Virus record (IMG/VR): IMGVR_UViG_3300025102_000019
Location: 1 to 64,000 of that record
From: a virus
Direction: 5' to 3' (one strand)
DNA length: 64,000 nucleotides
The translations under genes were made by a program, and so were the position numbers. Of the stretch, positions 28,301 to 33,385 are shown in pieces. Under the pieces are notes generated by a model. It saw only the letters and a program-made list of their open reading frames with translations. It was not told the DNA's origin and made no database searches. The number at the start of each line of letters is the position of its first letter. Positions within the stretch are counted from its first letter, which is position 1.

Positions 28301-30007
28301 GTTGTCAAATACTACTTGTGCCTCTGTGTTATTGATTAACTCGTCAATCAGAACCGTACCTTGGTCTCTGTAGACATCGACTCTGCTGTTTATTGATATC
28401 TGGTCGGAGATGCCACCTTTGGAGACATCGTACATCACATCTATGATGTCAGCAGAACCGTCTATCTGCTGGTCGATTATCTCCTCCTGTGCTCTTGGCA
28501 TCATCTTGAGGAAATCATGACCATCAACGTGGTTGAGAGTGTGTCTACCACTGTGACCCAATTGGAGAGATGTGTCTACGTCAGTGGGCCAAGTGACTGC
28601 GTATGCGTTGTCTGAGGTGTCTGTTGCCATGTTAGTCGAGTAGACGAATCCGTGCAAACCAAACTGACTTTCGTCAATCACCATTTGCCCTGTCCTGTCT
28701 ATCATCTGTGTGGAATGATGAGGTGGTTGGTATGGTCTACCACTGGCACTGTCTATCAGTAGGTCAGCACCTATGACTACGAAGTAGTTGTCAACACCCG
28801 CTGTTCTGCTATGTAGAGCCTTACGAAGTCCGTTCAGTGAACTGGAGAAGTCCAGATGCACGCTGGACACGAGACAGTTACCGGTAGATGTGTTGATGTT
28901 GTGAAGCCTGACTCTCTCTGGCGGTTTGTTGTTGGGCTTGAACACATCTCTGTCTGTAGCACCGGCATTGATGAGCAGGTTGTATGGTGTGTGAGAGACT
29001 GCGTATGTGGTTGGAGTACCTGTGTTCTGTAGGTAGTTGACGACCTTGTAGTCCCCTCCTGAGAACTTGTGTGTGCTGTCCTTCGAGAACACGTAGTTAC
29101 CCGATACCGTTTCCAAACCAGTGAGTTTCTTGGCTAGTTTGACTGCATCAGCAGTGCTGAGTGATATCTGGGATATGGTAACACTCTGTCCATCCATGGT
29201 AGTGCTGTTATCTGATATCGAGGAGAAGGTATAGACATCCTCTATAGGTGCTATTGGTTCTTCAAACCTATAAAGCAGCAACGTATTCTCGTTGGCTATG
29301 GGTGCAGACCTCTCTATAGTACCCTCATCGAAGTGACCAGAGATGTGAAGTGACTCCATCACTCCCCTGAATTGTCCTCCTTTACCACCCACATACACAT
29401 GTGCGTTGCCCTTGGCTATGCTCAGGGTTCTGTTTACCAACTCCTTGGATACCATGAGTTCACCATTGATGTAGAGTTCTATGGAGTTGTTTCTCACTGC
29501 TGCTACTATGTGCATCAGTGGTCGCTGGTCTGTGTTGAGCGTGGTTGGGTCGTCGTGTGAGCCGCTGTACTTGTTGTAAGACGAGTGTATACCGCCGAAA
29601 TCTGAAGCAGGATACACTACACCTTCGTATCCTCTCCCAGAGACTTTCGTTCCTGTTGATAGGAAATGATGTTCTTGACCCGCATCAGTGTTCAGAAACA
29701 CCTCGAATGTCGCAGGACCGGGTGTGTCTACCTCGCCCAATGATAACTTGAACTGGTCTTCCTTCTCTACCACGACACCGCCACAATCAGGTATGACCCA
29801 AGCCTCTATGCATATCTGAGTACTCAGTACACCAGACAGTGTACCCTCGCCCTCTATGTGTTGCTTTTCACCCAGTATGTTTACCTTCGATTTAATGCCA
29901 TCTGATGTCTGCTTTCCCAAGCGGCTCATAGTGCCCTGTGGTACTACTATGCTGTCTGACACGCCGTCAAACAAGAAAGCGTGATTTGAGCGTCCGAGTA
30001 TAGGCAT
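13304..30007 (-). CDS. Giant tail-tip protein with LamG domain, 5567 aa
   Basis: A single uninterrupted frame of 16.7 kb, about a quarter of the window. Residues about 1-255 form a LamG/concanavalin-like beta sandwich: HAFLFDGVSDSIVVPQ, ICIEAWVIPD, LYINGELMVSKEL, then LLYRFEEP. This fold commonly binds sugars. The remaining 5300 residues are rich in G, N, D, T, S, Y and H, extracellular in character, with no catalytic motif or membrane span I could identify. The gene lies between a distal-tail candidate and a hub-like protein, so a tail-tip or host-contact role is inferred. The start has no clear Shine-Dalgarno site. Residues about 4546-4742 are encoded by an AT-rich patch. Confidence 0.75.
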   Translation of the reverse strand: MPILGRSNHAFLFDGVSDSIVVPQGTMSRLGKQTSDGIKSKVNILGEKQHIEGEGTLSGVLSTQICIEAWVIPDCGGVVVEKEDQFKLSLGEVDTPGPATFEVFLNTDAGQEHHFLSTGTKVSGRGYEGVVYPASDFGGIHSSYNKYSGSHDDPTTLNTDQRPLMHIVAAVRNNSIELYINGELMVSKELVNRTLSIAKGNAHVYVGGKGGQFRGVMESLHISGHFDEGTIERSAPIANENTLLLYRFEEPIAPIEDVYTFSSISDNSTTMDGQSVTISQISLSTADAVKLAKKLTGLETVSGNYVFSKDSTHKFSGGDYKVVNYLQNTGTPTTYAVSHTPYNLLINAGATDRDVFKPNNKPPERVRLHNINTSTGNCLVSSVHLDFSSSLNGLRKALHSRTAGVDNYFVVIGADLLIDSASGRPYQPPHHSTQMIDRTGQMVIDESQFGLHGFVYSTNMATDTSDNAYAVTWPTDVDTSLQLGHSGRHTLNHVDGHDFLKMMPRAQEEIIDQQIDGSADIIDVMYDVSKGGISDQISINSRVDVYRDQGTVLIDELINNTEAQVVFDNGLVDAEKEVIAIGGPSFDYLPFMLKGPVPQDLDNLNTETRRLHLRPSEKSRIALLKVPALTSYNLAPFVKVYYNAIDLTGASMSGVTQPLLMVEKTVPAGSTIVTGTTTVFSLIKTAIETSTIRSELFAAGGYIDFTDVDVLKGSLRQNHSLIGDVSEGYESDDELDESLTPINHKPMTPTGITVDGKQASGGGTTITTNGTSSESSNIAEGDDIYNSNLAFVGTIASGGIGANITLTDNRAVAITDGEELFIGIGTNAHPNKTPQIITASHTPTTKHDSVFHKIVIEPSRSKNDSLTDKGLYFRREPSEVIQSPSNGEFDKAGTASGTHIYEMFDIIDNQFQDDGSVRMFIQPSDRRRVNQLSGLRSQSTDFKEPNNITMMYLMSRARIRAVLDSDQGGESFTTVRCVGLTESTVNRSVNVRGKGSPDSQVVKEIEPNAPVVTVTLGGPGQGAMDVKPTYDPSPLARLPFSTRRNMCAVGYLAVSGSGGGRIAVKPLNNNSSDLASWGTYGFPKAGRVYLQDGASARYDSKTSSEFVFTDAASAGAGKFLLANGTEFTDFSSWLSATDISKGISSLEDINVSVTLFADRFFDESSLAEDGSTINDRMFQGMSDVQHDYQLGTQYASTRAMVEIPFFANQFFDDVRTGTFPGPDNSFKIHIDATHTPHTYNPSPVGRRPKGVEPTDREAISAYTLNKRQNQYAPSTRITKVTSNPSFYFIRVEDIGIFPRPQYGALLMNEDNTDDENYQNVDNVRNYRKVFLPSGEWAYYVQISTTVGQASLYIPKDNGAENWAFSSGFLDEAVVGASITTGGPSLPLEGIVPIGSDAFTPSSDFENRSEYYHDSASVKTQGGNVDYGMRQYVSAVEFKEGPESNPHAPRIVSGRAVGNVVTAAHKNLSGGNGSFINQVLVTMSDEDMDLFPDLDYEDMSTYSFSSGEFLYEAETILSDGTVQKLHYYGRLTKNSISDTIAPNVLVFVYRAASSSTPSWVTNLPGKELKLIRRVRDIFGAVDGDDGNNAALKEANNENIAKTFKPTGDDAWTIIAATNSATVTIENSNGRLAGANTLGLNLRIGDLIYSEETASKILFIGTVAAIEDYDNGTYDVTLTANAANAAADADDVPLRLSIANAYEEDADAILNKSWNYPYAAGGLRSGDTIWANMTINNPYATEGLFSKSRGVFNEAQVWKGFNGGVASLAASRPRESVPLENFLIGDTCLETAINYAQHVNQTVKENYKSLGLDEADAPKVAYVDPYLADDGHARVLLYDVAHDKEFIAFQDLHMQVQTSADAVTIGRPRNMVVGSGSAPVDLAEYTATFNGGGPSWITTQIDVANGFPSENRYIRSTQQSKFIESAYSHDLANRIGTNIMTAVNGTLPSNLPASATTSSSPGIYGKAHGHHVHTGYSIFGEANKYSMGDSVLPRTNDSTVNPFTANSDHAFSRTKRSLTEAFTAALVKLRTDTSGATLRDPSTFFDTPDGTRVIPAFLCLKGIRDTPLDLTGHEESRLQHLKQWTDMDFLRRLSIDCGAVAGKSGVVSIESATQEIVRQINQSGAPKGQIVVDKDTTGSAHDPAPFWDTDKAFSSRDRGTHMGYVRAHMGREVQDKNGNRGFTVVIHSTVPGASGRNFCVWLDNSKGQSVYQPDFLIGHGGRWRNFWALPEEKEGENMHPAPMPLNKHGRPFAPITTLTQYINPEETGEDVISTTDFTDSDDDSSPVIRAISNALGGGQQFNTVNTESFSTIGSSSTIIQGLRVGKNSFGRVNFGGLVASGVPGFSPIAGPWGFGKKGSQSFRDTYGRSSVAVAYTDHTDANQLKSDTLGDSPIYGLKLTDHRGGNHGIRYIYRGAGLGFANDNTVLPDTISNEVCVFFDDRDMAQGGFTIGKHMRGKGDATGRMDTSNASTMTQKEWTGNRWRGVSAPNIAVNCGISRSSTTLTVSLQAPFNNASGLVHHDVLGYLGFPLTDGMIQVTDSGGGNEGMTYSYTRRTQNDKDGTHQFFGIAGDEVEHTYDTAGYLISPVLNWTTLVTDELMAAVTTAAINATTSQLIEGVNFDCTEMYATNGKTFGDMGVSADAITIRAFDPTKNITPISDLFSASIHSDLGIQAAHVELGEVEKTELLSTGWAFGTSRATADTDIETNRRIACGYIPKTVLQIATRSRGPNGNTATPVLVDSLNNPVDISDWRKNLKGESFTRHSGDHILPMINNPTAMFDKNATNTDWEADNTQNITLDHEMWNFLIPAGQEGSSSRIPSFGETKTIFMNDKKSVTVESLNGGNSTTKFVWSNSSEDWPATEVNDNVVFSHWATLDVTKHFDGLRSLGSVFSEPYVFFRGGKSSTDHSVPLFFGGGFSGVTLDINDGTKNDYSSFYTHPYANGPTGTTGIQNANEISTSFALLDGNAMFAFFPGAALCNQHRGSILPPMFNRDNILSPDISRGGVTINSSHPNSTPYTNNSGTNVRVQKPSPLILRFAHPTARYEDHKDASVENKTTYIIFGPGQAFPFAQEVADNAGSYNIKQPHPGRVIVNGNGHSKVPKATDARRFPNHIESDGVLANGTFGDGYFMPEASAYQLARGRFHWRTTLNWETPQGKPNLAILKQSQASGRMYGNHFNYRTATSGIDDDLKKAHPMRHCSVIGHGVAMAADMVYHMDGGYHPGGHWMDNQITFNPPHPKGETILQRWGSGSANTVLHPSAYRVAGPITTKVLAYSEDVASSEVDMEYIIVDATRCQNGEELATIVGSAINTFPGAGALKAMGGTHMPSMGNAMRQDRYGWIESTFVSIAQTGDTTAENPSENHLTVYIDDTFTGSEEIPACGWLRTNSSGFAPYYAREVFDDSGIKVKFYLAPNRITGHMKFEDKVTWSNNSKFATPSTGSIWIWSKAGVHRFNNENDTGRDHMCQTHFSGLVDAIDRTRPIGAVGWAGERYSYLNSLKVGTQGYAAGLGAWHPMLGFSPYGSASSAITALGHLPVVGAMVHSPEASPPIDGMGANGANLMTYLGDPYSNSTGFRVNLDRQAAYQIGHDVFVAPHTIHTKPPTYIDTTLPDFMTHPQGVFGRAFIVVSYECESALVAKYDRDGITGLGDWLQVKGAAANSVANPIHYAGTTRWDERFHGQDRFIAPANAGPNVEAMVHTTPTVKTISDYTTDHVLDTTFDAEYFLHGTASNSTLRNAIPSLHKTGDLIFDLDHSVGSFFLEEDGVERNVAADLYGNGIGGSSGEDFTQLYDDSGTPSHDDFWVGDVNAYDLYKRSAAKNFSIEHIVWKRMDGGNLSLPAVNARGLGAVPFVNRVSGNNAYTMGEKIYGNVRFTFETTNSAMLPVLQAQELNHPQLASKFPLNIQNVLEIPNEEMQFGEMTVTDDSGQEHVLEGGSPLGTIIRGFRKVTDRQTKGMSPALANSDVAPNLKIQLPDPNSIPGNIVVRSGFDRLQAYQNETMGSGGMIHPDLNENYIGSLFDNSVSSPRTGPTYEDHNWEHIDVLTKDSTNAGWKEATNSAPLQSSYEQHDRTLYFHVTKMGHSSTERYPTEYTHAGGVVSQSLTVSGFSGTILTVSSTVDSSIYDAGFGTKEVGDNRRFLRLATSTDSVVVSYTNISGSTFEGVVGDVDFTTFLAANPPASTTINISPSYYIPAGSNRFFASRRLRDHAEVSGNSPDMAKTQYSSGTYGTVNANTLAYNIYNKQVLTPMPLPRMGHHFVTPTMPMLPGHWAHPVYQSLFTMHRAENASLRGFADKNILADSVTATMNKAELTALASGAVVDQFNVHDPELAFSGVNAAPSLPSDIHGGAFTLMFETGIKYDGYGILASTGDAGTVNQQGGHTIVLESAYYYTLGKNFPDPAEVGAYQIVIQPNTFSTQLIGFHADVGASTQSLTSQQVHTVIGKRPANNTLGTVSLILAQATQADVRGCEVFINEAMLDINPDHGSQFTNLPPLLLYNQFGVEGTESPVFTRRALPYTPGQFRNATPGYTVSTPWWSFIHKVAPDDSSSNNFKHIALHRPDNYYQIKRSTFGSIGVQLTIAGYPSIYPNIYSHILQNTSLNPKCIVKSIESAANGLRTITVDDASRFPETPQYSEVLEYTDSNGIRQTLAYTRRSGLQLNAINKPDKLQSNVVSGPFWDSITTDLAAGLDVTIRLSQPYDIYSSKNVFTDTNSSIFTKVLSQLEKGTRDTTNLHIPDAYLCMWNSNLGRPYTFYSDSSRTFNNPTSDRAVDKKPYNSLPEHFESIHYHDSVYAMSLGPLSLRIKSANPDTKTGASATGAAIEALSGYEAQGGTTLDSQKVMYSKFWPCGSRGGPLVSRLDLYTEASVSWSIPRKYAANDFYFWKDEDVANSSYNMASSGITFDTMSSSHTDNRYSYGWRISLRQVYNKPTYGILPGRGKLEDDNSSETQYTTDYVAGPLVQMPASTWEYIGGDGSQSSVPLSTTYVGIMERQTNFAGMLAADRPEYQVRYSDGRRMTRPFGAPLRTLIANSNQIGDWWGDRRFGKGVYSLTEAAQYYLVDWWGNERGEDVRRAPVRGFGIRPAWDCGDAYEYDRTNNRSPHARIFNNGRPVFDVLGVIDSSGERSSSNVPRLGGTQSLSGSTTELVDVFAPTHSMRVGDMGNGRGVRYPSQFNEDILTELSEPVHSTGVVLSHNTAEPPAVTGLLRPRNDVLQADEIPRGISARLEIAEDGLLKPDAVVSDRVEEIVGVSPHKDAISRSTPRIGIDADNMEGLEKDHIAINTEAHSLHTDRGVGQRTVLHGALIANSQSLGDLDLTSPVFNSNINNVLRFSHTSNVNPLGGSYVLETKSYGSFFDDTGWGLDSLSGGAKTTNPYQSTEFSRNTVKNNQKDQSVKWLLRPVRVLDKQHVEMFRPVPSVAGNTPQPSSNFFRASAGGKYGLFTYETPTPRVATGNFPRSAAPDANGPYVPVVYISNSSASTPTSKGPKILGTEATGFDKTTITSPVTRMIMSENTLQHYRADASRRRQIDESNQIVRRLDYSVKPRFSQSLHPKGHKGDVSFNVSDHSGDAA
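15770..16370 (-). other. AT-rich patch inside the giant tail gene
   Basis: Over about 600 bases the plus strand turns visibly AT-rich (many runs such as gtaatatatgtgaatatata), while flanking kilobases are close to balanced. The frame stays open, encoding residues about 4546-4742 with normal-looking protein, but codons shift to A/T-ending types (ATA, TTA, AAT). The borders are fairly sharp. Likely an exchanged segment from a different genome. The composition shift is seen; the origin is inferred. Confidence 0.65.
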
Positions 30008-30011
30008 GATA

Positions 30012-31226
30012 TCACAACAAGAAGTCCACAGGTACGAAGTTCATCACAATGTCGTAGACATTCTCGCCTGCGTTGTATGTGATGTCTAGTTTGTTTACTG
30101 TGCCTTTTATGCCTGTTGTGTTGCCTGTGAAGGTAGCACCTGCTGGATTGGAGTTGTTATCGCTCCTCTTGTCCTTGAATGATTTGCCGAAGCCTGTCGG
30201 CATGATGAAGTTGCGAGAGACGAAGTTATCGCCATCCGCTTGTATTGTCGAGTTGTATGGTATCTGTATACCCTTGATGTATCCGCTACCTCTACCTGCC
30301 CCGTCCATCATAATTCCCACACCTGCTGCCGCTACGCCAACACCGACAGGAGCACCGATTCCGGTAAAGGCAGCAGCACTTCCTCCTACTACCATACCTA
30401 ACCCTAGAGCGAACTTCTCAATACCTTCTTTCTTGGAGTTGTTCATAATGCCATATAGGTCCATCGCCTTGTCTCCTGCTGACCTCTTGGAGACGGTTAG
30501 TCCACCTGCGAACTTCTCATGTTGGGGAGGTCTGTATCCGTTAGGCTTCCGTGAGAATATAGGAGTGAGGTTGTCTCCATCCTCACCTACTGTGTTTTGT
30601 GTTATGGTGACTATGGTGTTGGATTCACCTGTGGTAACTGAATCTGATTTAGATGCGGTGAACTTTGCCGCTAAACTGGTTGTGTTGTTTATCAGGTCTG
30701 TGAAAGCAGTGGCTAAACCTGCGTGTGTCAGTGAACCCGCAGGGTTGATTCCTATGATGTAATCGGTGTTGGTGGTATTGGTGAATGTGCCCGATGAGAG
30801 TTTCTGGAGTTTAATGACGAAGGTTGTACCGTCATGTGATGTCAACTGTATGGTAGAGAAACTGAACTCGTCTGAACCTTCAAAATAAGTATTGTTGAAC
30901 AACTTGGCTATGTTGGAATTAGTAGCACCACCACCATCTAGGTAACTCTGAATCTGGCCTCCTAGTAGGATGAAAGAGAAATCTATCCTTGATTTGGAAG
31001 CAATACTAGAACCCACTAGATTCCTGTCGTCAGTAAGTACTGCGTTGATTAGTATCATCGACTTGTTCATGTTCAGGTCAAGTCCTACTCTTATACCACC
31101 AGTGAAAGGTGTGGGCATACCACCTGTCTTTCTCTGTGTTGTCATGGTCATGCTAGTGGCGTTTATCTCAGTCAACTGCCCATTGTCATGAACCAGCCTG
31201 ATAGGAACACCATTTGCCGCCGCCAT
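30012..31226 (-). CDS. Distal tail protein candidate, 404 aa
   Basis: This gene directly follows the tape measure, with a TAATG overlap, the usual place of a distal tail protein. Residues about 265-310 are hydrophobic and glycine/alanine-rich (GLGMVVGGSAAAFTGIGAP), like a membrane-active or buried insertion. Both ends look beta-structured (IRVGLDLNMNKSMILINAV near residue 45; terminal YDIVMNFVPVDFLL). I do not recognise the family. The alternative is that the hydrophobic segment acts with the tape measure during DNA entry. Confidence 0.45.
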   Translation of the reverse strand: MAAANGVPIRLVHDNGQLTEINATSMTMTTQRKTGGMPTPFTGGIRVGLDLNMNKSMILINAVLTDDRNLVGSSIASKSRIDFSFILLGGQIQSYLDGGGATNSNIAKLFNNTYFEGSDEFSFSTIQLTSHDGTTFVIKLQKLSSGTFTNTTNTDYIIGINPAGSLTHAGLATAFTDLINNTTSLAAKFTASKSDSVTTGESNTIVTITQNTVGEDGDNLTPIFSRKPNGYRPPQHEKFAGGLTVSKRSAGDKAMDLYGIMNNSKKEGIEKFALGLGMVVGGSAAAFTGIGAPVGVGVAAAGVGIMMDGAGRGSGYIKGIQIPYNSTIQADGDNFVSRNFIMPTGFGKSFKDKRSDNNSNPAGATFTGNTTGIKGTVNKLDITYNAGENVYDIVMNFVPVDFLL

Positions 31227-32098
31227 TATGCAAACCTACTTTTTGTCGTTGTGCCACCTAGTGCTCTGGCAGTTTCCTCTTGCATCAATTCACCTAACTC
31301 TCTGGCTAGTTGTCTCTTGTCAGAACGGTCTGTCACTCCTGAGATGTTGATATTCATTGTGAAGTACTGATTAACCCCACCAGATACAGCAGTTCCTATT
31401 TGAGTACCACCAGATTCTTTCTTCTTTTTATTACCACCGAATAGTCCTTTGGCTTTGTCTATCAGACCACCAACAGCACCAGCGATTGCATCCTTGATTT
31501 TCTTGATTATATTCCAAACTTGCTTGAAAGGCCACAGCATTATGTCGCCTACCTTGGCGAACTGGTCGCCTATGAACTTACCAACACCTGCTAATTTGCT
31601 CTTTAATCCACTGACCAACTTGCCTATTTTACTGAATGCCTTCCCTATTGCTTCGCTTATCTTAGACGGTATACCGAAGATGAAGTCCTTTAGAGCAACC
31701 AGTTTGTCTATTGCTTTATCCTTGAGAGTGCCAAACAAATCAGGTATGCCCACTATGGCATTTGTCAGTTTCTCTTTTATCGTGCCGAAAGCCTCAGGTA
31801 TCTTCTTGAAGCCATCAACGATGAAGCCTATTACTTTCTTTGCTATATTCAACACACCATTGAACACCTTCTTCGCTATACCTATGAAAGGCTCAAGTGC
31901 AGGTATCACCTTGTCTTTTATGAAATCCTTAATCTTGGTGAATATCTTCACAGCGAGTTGTCCTAGTTTGTTGAATACTGCACTGAAAAGCGTGCCTATC
32001 ATACTTATACCGCCTTGTACAGCAGTTATACCGCCTTGAATCAAAGTGGTTGATGAGTTGATGGCTGCAAGGGATGCCAATATTGGAGCGAATGCCAT
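31226..32098 (-). CDS. Tape measure protein, short (290 aa)
   Basis: The sequence is an almost continuous amphipathic helix, with K, I, F, A and G at regular spacing (for example VFNGVLNIAKKVIGFIVDG). A hydrophobic N-terminus and a C-terminal tail containing INISGVTDRSDKRQLARELG follow a common tape-measure layout. It sits after the chaperone frameshift pair and before the distal-tail candidate, the canonical order. At the usual 1.5 angstrom per residue, 290 residues would span about 43 nm, a short tail. The start overlaps the preceding stop. Confidence 0.75.
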   Translation of the reverse strand: MAFAPILASLAAINSSTTLIQGGITAVQGGISMIGTLFSAVFNKLGQLAVKIFTKIKDFIKDKVIPALEPFIGIAKKVFNGVLNIAKKVIGFIVDGFKKIPEAFGTIKEKLTNAIVGIPDLFGTLKDKAIDKLVALKDFIFGIPSKISEAIGKAFSKIGKLVSGLKSKLAGVGKFIGDQFAKVGDIMLWPFKQVWNIIKKIKDAIAGAVGGLIDKAKGLFGGNKKKKESGGTQIGTAVSGGVNQYFTMNINISGVTDRSDKRQLARELGELMQEETARALGGTTTKSRFA

Positions 32099-32397
32099 TA
32101 GAAGTCATCCTCCTGCAAGAAGGAGTAGTCTAGTTTTACTATGTCATTGCTCTCAGTATTGGACCTGACCCTCGCTTCCTCTGCATGTTTCTCTTCCTCT
32201 GCGTCGTACACCATGGCCCATACTAGAGACTGTCTGAATATCTCTTCGCTCATGTTGTATACCTCTGTCAGTGAAATCCCGTAATGTTTTGCTATGTTGT
32301 ATGCAAACAACTGTAGTTGGAGTTCGATGTCTTCTGATGACTCTATTGCTTGTCTCTTCAGAAAACTCTCAACCCTCAGTTGCTCGCTTTGGTAAAC
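32098..32397 (-). CDS. Frameshift extension of tail assembly chaperone (GT-like)
   Basis: This frame lies -1 to the preceding chaperone gene and overlaps its 3' end. From the G-run at 32397-32402 it is open for 99 codons to the stop at 32098. It begins VYQSEQLRVESFLKRQA and ends LDYSFLQEDDF. It has no ATG or GTG near its 5' end, and the only candidate start, TTG at 32310, lacks a ribosome binding site. In-frame TGA codons close the frame just upstream of the G-run. Known tail chaperone pairs (lambda G/GT type) make a fusion by -1 slippage at exactly this position in the gene order. The fusion would be 214 residues. Confidence 0.7.
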   Translation of the reverse strand, partial: VYQSEQLRVESFLKRQAIESSEDIELQLQLFAYNIAKHYGISLTEVYNMSEEIFRQSLVWAMVYDAEEEKHAEEARVRSNTESNDIVKLDYSFLQEDDF

Positions 32398-32741
32398 CCC
32401 CCTTGCATAGCCTCCGCCATCTCATCAGGCTTCGGGAGGAGCGATGCTAGTTGCTCACCAGCATATGCATTGAGTTGTCTCATTTCTTCTATGGTCAGTT
32501 CCGGGTTAGTGCCTACGACCCAATTAGTGAAAGCATACGACCAGTATGCCTCTAAATCAAGAGAAACGCCAGATTCATTCACCACGAACATCGTTTGTGC
32601 TGCTTTCTGTACATCTAGATAAGTTATGTCTCTTATCCACACTTCCATGATAGCCTCAGGGTCGTCCCTATCGACTTGTATCTCATGTTTGTGTTCTTCT
32701 TTATTCGTTAATATCTTCCTCTTGTTCACTACTTTCGTCAT
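32376..32741 (-). CDS. Tail assembly chaperone (G-like), 121 aa
   Basis: A small, mostly helical protein between the tail-tube candidate and tape measure, where tail assembly chaperones sit. Visible features are DDPEAIMEVWIRDITYLDVQ and AYWSYAFTNWVVGTNPELTIEEMRQLNAYA. Its last codons read GGG GGG TTT ACC before the stop, giving a slip site into the -1 frame. Chaperones of this class bind the tape measure and recruit tube subunits and are normally absent from the virion. The start overlaps the preceding gene by 41 bases, with a weak GAGGAAGTGA site. Confidence 0.65.
   Translation of the reverse strand: MTKVVNKRKILTNKEEHKHEIQVDRDDPEAIMEVWIRDITYLDVQKAAQTMFVVNESGVSLDLEAYWSYAFTNWVVGTNPELTIEEMRQLNAYAGEQLASLLPKPDEMAEAMQGGFTKASN
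32394..32402 (-). other. Probable -1 ribosomal slip site GGGGGGTTT
   Basis: On the coding strand the zero-frame codons are CAA GGG GGG TTT. A ribosome with GGG in the P site can re-pair perfectly one base back, after which it reads GTT TAC CAA into the open -1 frame. It is not a textbook X-XXY-YYZ heptamer, because the A-site phenylalanine codon TTT would become GTT. P-site slippage on six G residues is the plausible mechanism. Confidence 0.6.
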
Positions 32742-33375
32742 TGTTTGTCACTTCCTCGGTTACAGCCGCTTCTTCAGCGGGGGCATCCGACGATTCCTCA
32801 GCAGCCATTTCTTCGGTCACAGTGTCACCGGGTGAGGTTGGTATTTCCTCTTCGGGGGCTTCGGTCTCATCATCTGGTTGTGTTTCTTCGGTAATGCCTT
32901 CGTCGTCTCTCCTTAGTCGGAGCACGACTTCAGCCTTAGTACCTCGAATCGTAAGTCCTCTGTCTCTACATATGTCACGTAGTTCTGCGACAGTCATCGA
33001 ATCGTAATTTATGTCTATGTCAAATGGAGAATCGGTTGTTATTCCCTCAGGAACGTCAGGTTGTTCCTCATCCTCATCAGGGTCAGGTATTTCCTCAGGA
33101 ACGTCAGGTTGCATTTCTGGCTCAGGTTCTGGCTCAGGTTCTGGCTCAGGTTCTACTTGCGCTAGTACTTCCTCAGCAGCATCCACCCAAGCGGGTTGCT
33201 CTTCTACCACCTCAGGTGCAGCAAGAGCAGCCTCGAAAGCAGCGTCTATGTGCGCTCTCTCCCTTGATGGTACATGTGTGATTTCTACACCAGTCCTACT
33301 GGACATCCAAGAGAGGTAGTCCTCTTTGGAGATTCTGTTGAATCTCTTGGCTCTCTCTCTTAGTGCTGGCATCAT
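32701..33375 (-). CDS. Acidic tail-region protein with SAP-type domain
   Basis: I place the start at ATG 33375 (MMPALRERAKRFN, 224 aa) because the preceding tube gene ends in TGAGGT, giving a well-spaced ribosome site. An upstream ATG at 33408 would overlap the tube gene. The centre is very acidic, with an E-P dipeptide run and two copies of Q-P-D-V-P-E. It is followed by a SAP-like helix-turn-helix near residues 127-155 (MTVAELRDICRDRGL then GTKAEVVLRL). The C-terminus is again acidic. SAP domains usually bind nucleic acid. In this position the protein may instead be an assembly factor. Function unknown. Confidence 0.6.
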   Translation of the reverse strand: MMPALRERAKRFNRISKEDYLSWMSSRTGVEITHVPSRERAHIDAAFEAALAAPEVVEEQPAWVDAAEEVLAQVEPEPEPEPEPEPEMQPDVPEEIPDPDEDEEQPDVPEGITTDSPFDIDINYDSMTVAELRDICRDRGLTIRGTKAEVVLRLRRDDEGITEETQPDDETEAPEEEIPTSPGDTVTEEMAAEESSDAPAEEAAVTEEVTNNDESSEQEEDINE

Positions 33376-33385
33376 CTTCAAAACC

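Noticed and set aside
32098-32310. Independent 70-residue gene starting at TTG 32310
   Set aside because: There is no ribosome site before the TTG, and the frame continues open upstream to the G-run of the chaperone gene. The frameshift extension explains it better.
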